From positions 29,077 to 93,076 of the forward strand of contig DATJQI010000043.1 in the NCBI GenBank assembly GCA_035505915.1: a stretch of 64,000 nt of DNA. Reading direction: 5' to 3'. The position numbers and the translations under genes are program-made. The notes below the pieces were generated by a model. The model worked only from the letters and a program-made list of their open reading frames with translations, was not told the DNA's origin and searched no databases. Below, piece by piece: positions 16,766 through 24,655 of this stretch (position 1 is the stretch's first letter; every line of letters begins with the position of its first letter). The stretch comes from 40CM-2-70-7 sp035505915 (GTDB lineage Bacteria; Gemmatimonadota; Gemmatimonadetes; Gemmatimonadales; GWC2-71-9).

Positions 16766-18415
16766 ATGCGCGTCCTGTCCCTGCTGGTGCTCCTCCCGCT
16801 GGCGGCCTGCGCTCAGCGGGCCGACCTGGTCATCGTCCACGGGATGGTGTGGACCGGGACGACCGGTGGCGGTCCGCAGCCGGGCGGCGTGGCCGTCGTC
16901 GGCGACAAGATCGCGGCCGTCGGGGACAGCGCCGCGCTCGCTCCCTGGATCGGCTCGAGCACGCGGGTGATCGACGCGCGGGGCGGACTCGTCGCGCCCG
17001 GATTCAACGACGCGCACACGCATTTCGTGGACGGCGGCTTCCAGCTGGCGTCGATCGATCTCCGCACCGTGGCGACACCGCAGGAGTTCATCCGCCGCAT
17101 CGCGGCCTTCGCCCGGACGCGGCGGCCCGGCGAGTGGATTCTGGGCGGAGACTGGGACCACACGCTGTGGCCCGGTCAGCCCCTGCCGCGCCGGGAGTGG
17201 ATCGACTCGGTCACGCCGAACAACCCCGTGTTCATATTCCGCCTGGACGGTCACGAGGCGCTCGCGAACACGGCGGCCCTGAAGGCCGCGAACATCACGC
17301 AGAGCACGCGCCCGCCCGCGGGCGGTGAAATTCTCCATGACGCCGGGACGGGCGACCCCATCGGGATCTTCAAGGACAACGCGCTCGGCCTGATCTTGAG
17401 CGCCATTCCCGCACCGTCCCCCGAGCAGCTCGACTCGGCCGTGGCCCGGGCGCAGGCGTACGCGGAGTCCCTGGGGCTCACCGGAACCTCGTTCGTGTCC
17501 GTGCCGTTCGCCGACTGGGCCAGCCTCCGGCGCATGGAGCGGGCCGGCCGGCTCACCATGCGCTTCACCCTCTACCTTCCCCTGGAGCAGTGGCGGGCCG
17601 TCGCGGATTCCGTGGCGGCGCTGGGCCCGGGGGACGACTGGGTGCGCGTGGCCGGCGTGAAGGGGTTCATGGACGGGTCGGCCGGCTCGCGCACCGCGAA
17701 GTTCTATGAACCCTACTCCGACTCGGCGGGCTACACGGGGCTCTTCCGCCATCCGCCCGACAGCATGGCGCTGTGGATCGGCGCGGCCGACTCGGCGGGA
17801 TTGCAGGTCGCGGTGCACGCGATCGGGGATCGGGCGAACGGAGTGCTGCTCGGCATCTACGACAGTGTCGGCCGTGCCCACGGCGCGCGCGACCGGCGCT
17901 TCCGGGTGGAGCACGCGCAGCACCTGCGGGCACAGGACATCCCGATGTTCGGCGCCGACGGCATCATCGCGTCGGTGCAGCCCTCGCATCTCACCGACGA
18001 CGGCCGCTGGATCGAGCACCGCATCGGCCCGGAGCGCATCAAGACCACCTATCCCTTCCGCACGCTGCTCGACACGCACGCGGTGCTCGCGTTCGGATCG
18101 GACTGGGACGTGGCGACCCCCGATCCGCTCAAGGGCATCGACGCCGCCGTGACCCGCCGCACCGACGACGGCAGGAACCCGGGCGGCTGGATGCCCGCGC
18201 AGAAGATCACGCTGGCCGAGGCCCTGCGGGCCTATACGTGGGGGAACGCGTATGCGGTGTCCCGGGAGAAGGTTCGCGGGACCCTCGCGCCGGGCAGGTA
18301 CGGGGACATCGTGGTGCTGGACCGGAACCTCTTCGCCATCCCGGCGGACTCGATCGGATCGGCGCGGGTACGGGTCACGGTGGTCGGCGGGCGGGTGGTG
18401 TTCGAGCGGCGCTAG
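16766..18415 (+). CDS. Amidohydrolase (YtcJ-like) lipoprotein
   Basis: 549 residues. The N-terminus MRVLSLLVLLPLAAC is a lipoprotein signal with Cys15 as lipidation site, so the enzyme is anchored in the periplasm. The amidohydrolase metal motif DAHTHF (H84, H86), a central VKGFMDGSAGSRTA (carbamylated-lysine strand), HAIGDRA, RVEHAQH and FGSDWDV follow in the order seen in YtcJ/NfdA-type proteins, with a C-terminal composite domain (GRYGDIVVLDRNLF). It probably hydrolyses an amide or N-formyl substrate with a dinuclear metal centre; the substrate is unknown. A terminator follows 31 bases after the stop. Confidence 0.88.
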   Translation: MRVLSLLVLLPLAACAQRADLVIVHGMVWTGTTGGGPQPGGVAVVGDKIAAVGDSAALAPWIGSSTRVIDARGGLVAPGFNDAHTHFVDGGFQLASIDLRTVATPQEFIRRIAAFARTRRPGEWILGGDWDHTLWPGQPLPRREWIDSVTPNNPVFIFRLDGHEALANTAALKAANITQSTRPPAGGEILHDAGTGDPIGIFKDNALGLILSAIPAPSPEQLDSAVARAQAYAESLGLTGTSFVSVPFADWASLRRMERAGRLTMRFTLYLPLEQWRAVADSVAALGPGDDWVRVAGVKGFMDGSAGSRTAKFYEPYSDSAGYTGLFRHPPDSMALWIGAADSAGLQVAVHAIGDRANGVLLGIYDSVGRAHGARDRRFRVEHAQHLRAQDIPMFGADGIIASVQPSHLTDDGRWIEHRIGPERIKTTYPFRTLLDTHAVLAFGSDWDVATPDPLKGIDAAVTRRTDDGRNPGGWMPAQKITLAEALRAYTWGNAYAVSREKVRGTLAPGRYGDIVVLDRNLFAIPADSIGSARVRVTVVGGRVVFERR

Positions 18416-18446
18416 GCGATAGCAGTTCAATATTGCAACACTTTCA

Positions 18447-18478
18447 GACGGGCGCCGAAATGGCGCCCGTCCCGTTTT
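18447..18478 (+). terminator. Rho-independent terminator after the amidohydrolase
   Basis: The 10-base stem GACGGGCGCC / GGCGCCCGTC (18447-18456 and 18462-18471) has a GAAAT loop and is followed by CCGTTTT. It separates the amidohydrolase from the TPR gene pair. Confidence 0.85.
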
Positions 18479-18569
18479 GAGGCAAATTGGGCCGGTGGGC
18501 GTTTTGCTCGGGAACGTCGCACCAGCGTCCCTCCCTGTCGCAAAAGCGCCCCTCGGGAAAGGGACCATC

Positions 18570-19772
18570 ATGCGAACGCGGTTGACCGTCACCCTCGCCG
18601 CCGTCGTGGTCTGCGCCGCGTCGACCGCGGCGGCCCAGACGGCCCAGAAGGACACCGAGCCCACACTGGAGACCCTCGAGGCCCGGGTGAAGGGAGGCGA
18701 TTCGCTCGACGCCGAGACGCAGTTTCGGCTGGGGCGGATGTACGAGTTCGCGCACCGGTACGACGACGAGGAGCGCGCCTTCCGGACGGCGATCGCGGCG
18801 GATCCCCGGTACGCGCCCGCGTACCTCTGGCTCGGTGACCTTCCGTACGTCCGCGAGCCGAAGCTGGTGAAGGACGAGCAGAAGAACCGCGTGCCGCCGG
18901 AGTGGACCAAACGCCTCGACGACGCGGCCCGGCTGCGGGTGCAAGCCCTGCTGATCGACCCGCTGGTGGACTGGCGCGCGCGCGGCGAGAAACCCATTCC
19001 CCAGGACGTCATCGCGCTGCCCGAGTACAAAGGGTACGAAAAGGAGACGACCGCGGCGCTCGCGTGGTACGGCATCGCGGGATACGTCTACGAGCGCTAT
19101 GAGCTGTCGTTCAGCGCCATGGACCTGTACTGGAGCCGCCAGTACGGCTCCACCCCCGAAGACTCCATCCCCGCCTGGGTGTTCATCTATCACGGGCTCG
19201 CCGCGGCCCACCTCAACGCCTACGACAAAGCGAGCCGGGACTTCGAGGTCCTGCTCAAGCGTGCGCAGACGGTGGAACGGTCCGACTCGTTGATCCGGTT
19301 CCCGCTCAACACCAACGACTACCGCTACCTCCTGGCCATCTTCAAGGAACGGCTCCACAAGCCGGCCGAGGCCGTGCAGCTCTACCAGGACGCCATCAGC
19401 GCCGACCTCGGACTCTACATGGCCCACGTCCGCCTGGCGCAGATGTACCGCCAGTACAAGATGTGGGACAAGGCGACGGCCGAAGCCCAGGCCGCGGTCG
19501 ACGCCAACCCCGACGACGCCTCCCTGCTCATGGATCTCGCCGTGATCGACCGCGACGCCGGGCATCTCCCGGATGCGGCGGACGCCCTGCACAAGGCCGT
19601 CACGGTGGATCCGCGCTGTCCCGACGCCTACTACCAGCTCGGGCTCGTCAGCCAGGATCTGAACCGGGCTCCCGACGCCCGGGCCGCGCTCACGCACTTC
19701 ATCGCCGTCGCACCGCACCGCCTCGCCACCGAGGTGGCCGACGCCAAGCAGCGCCTCGCGGCGCTGCCGTAA
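18570..19772 (+). CDS. Secreted TPR-repeat protein (first of two paralogues)
   Basis: 400 residues. ATG 18570 begins a signal peptide (MRTRLTVTLAAVVVCAASTAAAQ), with GGGAAAGGGA upstream; the earlier in-frame ATG lies in the terminator region. The mature part has TPR-like helical pairs, e.g. ETQFRLGRMYEFAHRYDDEERAF, AYLWLGDLPY and DAYYQLGLVSQDLNRAPDAR. The block NTNDYRYLLAIFKERLHKP is shared with the next gene. It is likely a periplasmic scaffold. Together with the following paralogue and an S41 protease it may form a periplasmic proteolysis module, by analogy with TPR adaptors of Prc/CtpA proteases; that link is inference from order alone. Confidence 0.75.
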   Translation: MRTRLTVTLAAVVVCAASTAAAQTAQKDTEPTLETLEARVKGGDSLDAETQFRLGRMYEFAHRYDDEERAFRTAIAADPRYAPAYLWLGDLPYVREPKLVKDEQKNRVPPEWTKRLDDAARLRVQALLIDPLVDWRARGEKPIPQDVIALPEYKGYEKETTAALAWYGIAGYVYERYELSFSAMDLYWSRQYGSTPEDSIPAWVFIYHGLAAAHLNAYDKASRDFEVLLKRAQTVERSDSLIRFPLNTNDYRYLLAIFKERLHKPAEAVQLYQDAISADLGLYMAHVRLAQMYRQYKMWDKATAEAQAAVDANPDDASLLMDLAVIDRDAGHLPDAADALHKAVTVDPRCPDAYYQLGLVSQDLNRAPDARAALTHFIAVAPHRLATEVADAKQRLAALP

Positions 19773-19791
19773 CCCGATCCCCGGGGGTACC

Positions 19792-20967
19792 GTGATCCGC
19801 CGTCACCTGCTCCTCCTCGCGCTCTGCGCCGGGCCCGCCCTGCTGTCCGCCCAGCGGATCAAGCTCCCCGCCAGCCTGCAGGATCTCGAGGCGCGAGCGG
19901 TCAAGGACTCGGACGACGCCGCCGCGCAGTACAACGTCGCCCTGGCCTACTGGAACGCGAAGCGCTGGGACGACGCCGACTCGGCGTTCCACCGCGCCAT
20001 CCGGCTGGACGCGCGCTTCGCGCCCGCGTACATCGGGCTGGCGTACCTGCCCTATGCGGAGCGCTCGTCCCTCGGCGACGAGGTCGTCGAGCATGAAGTT
20101 CCCGACGCGTGGAAGCCGAAGGTGAAGGCGTCCGACGAGATGCTGACGCGCGCGCTGATCATCGACCCCCTCGCCGACCTGCGCCTGGCCGGCGCGGCCC
20201 GGGCCAGCTCCCAGGCCGCCCAGGACGCCCTGAAGTACTGGTACGGCGAGTGGGCCGCCGACTACGAGGAAGGCCGGGACTACTACTACAACGGAGAGTT
20301 CGACAAGGCGTACAACGATTTCCAGCGGGTGTTCAACGAGATGAAGAACGGCGAGAGCTGGAACATCCTGCTGTACTACCACGGGCTGGCCGCCGCGCAG
20401 GTCGGGAAGAACGACGAGGCGCTGGCCGATTTCCAGAAGCTCCTGGGCCGGTACGAGGGCTTCGAGGCCACGCAGAAGGACAGCACGCTGCAGGTACCGC
20501 TCAAGACCAATGACTACCGGTACATCGTGGGCGTGATGCTGGAGCGGAACGGCAAGCTGAACGACGCCATCGACGCCTACCGTGAGGCCGCCCGCAACGA
20601 TCTCGGGCTCTTCATGGCCCACGTGCACCTCGCCAACATGTACGAGCAGCACGCGATGTGGCCGCAGGCCATCCGGGAGCGCCAGGAGGCCGCGAACGCC
20701 AATCCGGACGACCCCTCCCTGCAGCTCGATCTGGGCGAGACCTACGTTCTGGCGGGGCAATGGCAGGACGCGGAAAAGGCCCTGAAGGACGCCGAGGCCG
20801 GCAACCCGCGGGACGCCCGGGCGCCGTATTATCTCGGCGTAGTCGAAATGCAGCTCAACGAAAAGGACGCCGCGCGCAATGAGCTCACGCGCTTCATCGC
20901 CATCGCCCCGAGCCGCTATCAACGCCAGGTCTCCGATGCCAAGAAACGTCTCGATTCGCTGCACTAG
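19792..20967 (+). CDS. Secreted TPR-repeat protein (second paralogue)
   Basis: 391 residues from GTG 19792, with a signal peptide ending near LLSAQ. It aligns with the preceding protein along most of its length: YAPAYLWLGDLPY corresponds to FAPAYIGLAYLPY, PLNTNDYRYLLAIFKER to PLKTNDYRYIVGVMLER, and the ADLGLYMAHVRLAQMYRQ block to NDLGLFMAHVHLANMYEQ, indicating tandem duplication. The middle is more acidic and Tyr-rich (EEGRDYYYNGEFDKAYNDF). It is likely periplasmic. Its 3' end overlaps the S41 protease start by 32 bases, which ties the two genes together. Confidence 0.75.
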   Translation: MIRRHLLLLALCAGPALLSAQRIKLPASLQDLEARAVKDSDDAAAQYNVALAYWNAKRWDDADSAFHRAIRLDARFAPAYIGLAYLPYAERSSLGDEVVEHEVPDAWKPKVKASDEMLTRALIIDPLADLRLAGAARASSQAAQDALKYWYGEWAADYEEGRDYYYNGEFDKAYNDFQRVFNEMKNGESWNILLYYHGLAAAQVGKNDEALADFQKLLGRYEGFEATQKDSTLQVPLKTNDYRYIVGVMLERNGKLNDAIDAYREAARNDLGLFMAHVHLANMYEQHAMWPQAIRERQEAANANPDDPSLQLDLGETYVLAGQWQDAEKALKDAEAGNPRDARAPYYLGVVEMQLNEKDAARNELTRFIAIAPSRYQRQVSDAKKRLDSLH

Positions 20968-22510
20968 CGCCCTCGTCGCGGCCCTCCTTCTCGGAGCGCC
21001 GGTGGCGCGGGGCTCGGCGCAACAGCGCACGTCCTACGAGGAGCTGCAGACCTTCTCGCAGGTGCTGACCTACATCTTCCACAGTTATCCCGACTCGGTG
21101 GGATACAGCGTCCTGGTCAAGGCGGCCATCGACGGCGTGCTCCGGGACCTGGACCCGCACAGCCTTTTCTTCTCGCGGCTCGACTACGAGCGGCTCGACT
21201 CGCTCCAGCGCGGCGACCTGGCCGTGACCGGCGCCAACCTGGACGACGTGGAGGGCGTTCCCACCGTCCTGGGCGTGATCCCCAAGAGCCCCGCCGACGA
21301 CGCGGGCGTGCGCCCGGGGGACCGGGTCCTCGCGATCAACGACACGGTCGTCGCCGGGCTCGAGATCGAAACGATCCGCGTCCGGATGGCCGGCTCCGAG
21401 GGCTCGAAGATCCGGGTCCGGTTCGCGCGGGGACCGCGGCTCGACCCCGACACCTTCAGCGTGACGCTCAAGCGCAAGCGGATCGAGGAGCACTACGTCT
21501 ATGAAGCCCGGATGGCGGATTCCGTGACCGGATTCCTGCGGCTGGACGAGTTCGGGTTCAAGTCGGCGGACGAGGTGCACGACGCGATCAATCGCCTGAA
21601 GAAACAGGGCGCGCGGCGGCTCATCCTCGACCTCCGCAACAACCCCGGCGGCTACGTGGATCAGGCCGTGGACCTGGTGTCGGAGTTCGTCCCCAAGGGC
21701 ACCGTCGTGTTCAGCACCGTCGGGCGCCGCGCGGACGTGGACACGACCTTCATCACGCACCGCGACGGCTCCTTCCGGGACCTGCCCCTGGTCGTCCTGA
21801 TCAACGGCCTCAGCGCGAGCGCGGCCGAGGCCACCGCGGCATCACTCCAGGACCACGACCGGGCGCTCCTCGTGGGCCGCCGGAGCTTCGGGAAGGCCCT
21901 CGAGCAGATGAACTTCTTCCTGTCATCCGGGGAAGTGCTGCACATGACCGTCGGGCACGTGGTGTCGCCGTCGGGGCGGGTCATCCAGCGCCGCTACTCG
22001 GGGCTGGCGGTGGAGCAGTACTACTCGCTGGCCGGGAAAACCGGCGCCGGCGCCGATACCGACAAGGTTTACTACACGGACGCCAAGCGCCCCGTCCGCG
22101 GCGGAGGCGGCGTCCAGCCCGACATCGTCGATTCCGCGGGCGCCGAGCCGCCGGCCTGGTGGGTGGCGGCCGAGGACTCCGGGTTCGTGGCCGAAGTCGC
22201 GGACAGCGTCGCGCAGACCCAGGCGCCCACGCCCGGGGGCATGACCGCCTTCGAGAGCGGCGCCGCCGGCTGGGATCGCACCCTCGCGCCGGTCCTCCTG
22301 AAACGGGTCCGGGACCGGTTCCACATCCAGGCCGCGGTGGACAGCCTGATGCAGTGGCGGATCGGGTTCGCCTTGGGGCGGAGGGTAGTGGAGGAGCGCT
22401 GGGGACTGGACGCCCGGTACGACCTGGAGCTGCGCCACGACCGGGACGTCGCGACCGCCCTCGCCGCGTTTCCGCGGCTTCCCGACCTTTTGAAGGCGAA
22501 GAGCAACTAG
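20936..22510 (+). CDS. S41 family C-terminal processing peptidase
   Basis: 524 residues from ATG 20936, which gives a proper signal peptide (MPRNVSIRCTSALVAALLLG). A PDZ domain follows (about 95-165; VIPKSPADDAGVRPGDRVLAINDT), then the tail-specific protease core. The catalytic Ser-Lys pair is visible: S295 in NGLSASAAEA and K320 in RRSFGKALEQ, spaced by 25 residues as in E. coli Prc. A C-terminal extension of about 100 residues contains helices not found in small CtpA enzymes. It degrades or trims periplasmic proteins from the C-terminus. The upstream TPR proteins could be adaptors, as NlpI is for Prc. Confidence 0.9.
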   Translation: MPRNVSIRCTSALVAALLLGAPVARGSAQQRTSYEELQTFSQVLTYIFHSYPDSVGYSVLVKAAIDGVLRDLDPHSLFFSRLDYERLDSLQRGDLAVTGANLDDVEGVPTVLGVIPKSPADDAGVRPGDRVLAINDTVVAGLEIETIRVRMAGSEGSKIRVRFARGPRLDPDTFSVTLKRKRIEEHYVYEARMADSVTGFLRLDEFGFKSADEVHDAINRLKKQGARRLILDLRNNPGGYVDQAVDLVSEFVPKGTVVFSTVGRRADVDTTFITHRDGSFRDLPLVVLINGLSASAAEATAASLQDHDRALLVGRRSFGKALEQMNFFLSSGEVLHMTVGHVVSPSGRVIQRRYSGLAVEQYYSLAGKTGAGADTDKVYYTDAKRPVRGGGGVQPDIVDSAGAEPPAWWVAAEDSGFVAEVADSVAQTQAPTPGGMTAFESGAAGWDRTLAPVLLKRVRDRFHIQAAVDSLMQWRIGFALGRRVVEERWGLDARYDLELRHDRDVATALAAFPRLPDLLKAKSN

Positions 22511-22512
22511 GC

Positions 22513-22520
22513 TATTTTTC
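22513..22520 (+). promoter_or_regulatory. Candidate -7 promoter box TATTTTTC before fused E1
   Basis: TATTTTTC lies six bases before the ATG at 22526, with a TTTG 20 bases upstream of the box (22489-22492, inside the S41 gene). This resembles the TTTG-N19-TAnnTTTG promoter of Bacteroidetes, and would give a leaderless or nearly leaderless mRNA. It recurs at other starts in this window. Confidence 0.35.
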
Positions 22521-22525
22521 GGCCC

Positions 22526-24655
22526 ATGGCGACCAAGACCTCTGCCCGCACGCAGCCCAAGTCCGGCAAGTCCTCCCTCGGCAAGGCCGAGCTGCTGGAT
22601 ATGTACCGCCTGATGCTCCTCTCCCGTCGGATCGACGACAAGGAGATCCAGCTCAAGCGCCAGAACAAGATCTTCTTCCAGATTTCGGGTGCCGGGCACG
22701 AGGCCATCCTCGTGGCGGCGGGGAAGGCGATGAAGTCGTCCTACGACTGGTTCTATCCCTACTACCGCGACCGCGCGCTCTGCCTCGCCCTCGGCATGAC
22801 CCCGACGGAGATGCTGCTCTCGGCGGTGGGCGCCGCCGAGGACCCGAACTCGGGTGGGCGCCAGATGCCCTCGCACTGGGGGCACCAGGCGCTCAACATC
22901 GTCAGCCAGTCGTCCCCCACCGGCACGCAGTTCCTCCAGGCCGTGGGCTGCGCCGAAGCCTGGTACCGATCGGTGAAAGTGCCGGACGTGGCCGAGATCG
23001 CGGTGAAGAAGGACGAGGTGGTCTACTGCTCGTCCGGCGACGGAACGACCAGCGAAGGGGAGTACTGGGAGGCCCTCAACACCGCCTGCAACCTCAAGCT
23101 GCCGGTCGTGTTCCTGATCGAGGACAACGGGTACGCCATCTCCGTGCCCATCGAGGTCCAGACCGCCGGCGGCTCGGTGTCCAAGCTCGTCACCGGCTTC
23201 CCGGGGCTGTTCATCCAGGAAGTGGACGGGTGCGACCCGGTCGCGTCCTACGATACGATGCGGCGCGCCGTGGAGTACTGCCGCGACCGGAAAGGCCCGG
23301 CCCTCGTCCACGCCCACGTGACCCGCCCCTACTCGCACTCCCTGTCCGACGACGAAGTGCTCTACCGGACGCCGAAAGAGCGGGAAGAGGAGGCGAAGCG
23401 GGACTGCCTCGTGACCTTCCCCAAGCGCCTGATCGCGGACGGCGTCGCCACGCAGGCCGAGATCGAGGCGATCCAGAAGCAGGTCGACGACGAAGTGCAG
23501 GTCGCGGCGGACATGGCGCTGGTGTCCCCGCAGCCCAAGACCGGCACCGTCTATGACTACGTGTACTCTCCCGACGTCGATCCCACGTCGGAGCAGTTCG
23601 ACACCGAGGACGATCCCCAGTTCAAGGGCGAGCCGACCACGGTGGTGGACCTCCTGAACGCGTGCCTGAAGGACGAGATGGCCCGCGACTCACGGATCCT
23701 GGTGTTCGGCGAGGACGTGGCCGATGCCAGCCGCGAAGCCGCGCTCAAGGACGTGAAGGGGAAGGGCGGGGTGTTCAAGGTCACCTGGGGCCTGCAACGC
23801 CAGTACGGCGGCGACCGCGTGTTCAACTCGCCGCTGGCCGAAGCGAACATCGTGGGCCGGGCCATCGGACTGTCGACGCGGGGGTGGAAGCCCGTGGTCG
23901 AGATTCAGTTCTTCGACTACATCTGGCCGGCGTACCACCAGATCCGCAACGAGCTCGCCACCATGCGGTGGCGCTCGAACAACGCCTTCAAGTGCCCCGC
24001 CGTGGTGCGGGTGACCTACGGGGGCTACCTGAAGGGCGGGTCCATCTATCACTCGCAGACCGGCGCGGTGGTGTTCACCTCCGTGCCGGGACTGCGGGTG
24101 ATCTGCCCGGCGACGGCACTGGACGCGAACGGCCTGCTCCGGACCGCCATCCGCTGTGACGATCCCGTGCTGTTCCTCGAGCACAAGCACCTGTACCGGC
24201 AGACCTACAACAAGGCTCCGAATCCCGGTCCGAACTTCATGATCCCGTTCGGCAAGGCCCGGGTGGCCCGGGAGGGCACGGACCTGACGGTGATCACCTA
24301 TGGCGCCGTGGTGCAGCGGGCCCTCGTCGCCGCCAAGATGCTCGAAGACGCCGACGGCACCCGCGTGGAAGTCGTCGATCTCCGGTCCCTGTCGCCGGTG
24401 GACTGGGAGACCATCGAGCAGTCGGTGCGGAAGACCAACAAGGTGCTCGTGGCCTACGAGGATTCGCTGTCGTGGGGCTACGGCGCGGAGATCGCGGCCA
24501 AGATCGCGGACGTGTGCTTCCCGTGGCTGGACGCCCCCGTGAAGCGGGTGGCGTCCACCGATACGTTCGTGGCGTACGCGCCGGAGCTGGAGGATGTGAT
24601 TCTGCCGCAGGCCGAAGGCCTCGCGGCGGCCATGCGGGAGCTGAAGGCCTTCTAG
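22526..24655 (+). CDS. 2-oxoacid dehydrogenase E1, alpha and beta subunits fused
   Basis: 709 residues. The alpha module (about 20-340) has the thiamine diphosphate motif GDGTTSEGEYWEALN at about 171, ending in an asparagine-containing IEDNGYAIS. The beta module (about 372-709) has VVDLLNACLKDEM, FGEDVADASREAALKDVKG, a PLAEANIVGRAIGLSTRGWKP segment and the transketolase C domain (TVITYGAVVQRAL). This is an E1 of the branched-chain/2-oxoisovalerate type, decarboxylating a 2-oxoacid and acylating the E2 lipoyl group. E2 and E3 genes are not in the window. The fusion keeps the two subunits 1:1. Its stop shares the CTAG palindrome with the convergent kinase gene. Confidence 0.9.
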   Translation: MATKTSARTQPKSGKSSLGKAELLDMYRLMLLSRRIDDKEIQLKRQNKIFFQISGAGHEAILVAAGKAMKSSYDWFYPYYRDRALCLALGMTPTEMLLSAVGAAEDPNSGGRQMPSHWGHQALNIVSQSSPTGTQFLQAVGCAEAWYRSVKVPDVAEIAVKKDEVVYCSSGDGTTSEGEYWEALNTACNLKLPVVFLIEDNGYAISVPIEVQTAGGSVSKLVTGFPGLFIQEVDGCDPVASYDTMRRAVEYCRDRKGPALVHAHVTRPYSHSLSDDEVLYRTPKEREEEAKRDCLVTFPKRLIADGVATQAEIEAIQKQVDDEVQVAADMALVSPQPKTGTVYDYVYSPDVDPTSEQFDTEDDPQFKGEPTTVVDLLNACLKDEMARDSRILVFGEDVADASREAALKDVKGKGGVFKVTWGLQRQYGGDRVFNSPLAEANIVGRAIGLSTRGWKPVVEIQFFDYIWPAYHQIRNELATMRWRSNNAFKCPAVVRVTYGGYLKGGSIYHSQTGAVVFTSVPGLRVICPATALDANGLLRTAIRCDDPVLFLEHKHLYRQTYNKAPNPGPNFMIPFGKARVAREGTDLTVITYGAVVQRALVAAKMLEDADGTRVEVVDLRSLSPVDWETIEQSVRKTNKVLVAYEDSLSWGYGAEIAAKIADVCFPWLDAPVKRVASTDTFVAYAPELEDVILPQAEGLAAAMRELKAF

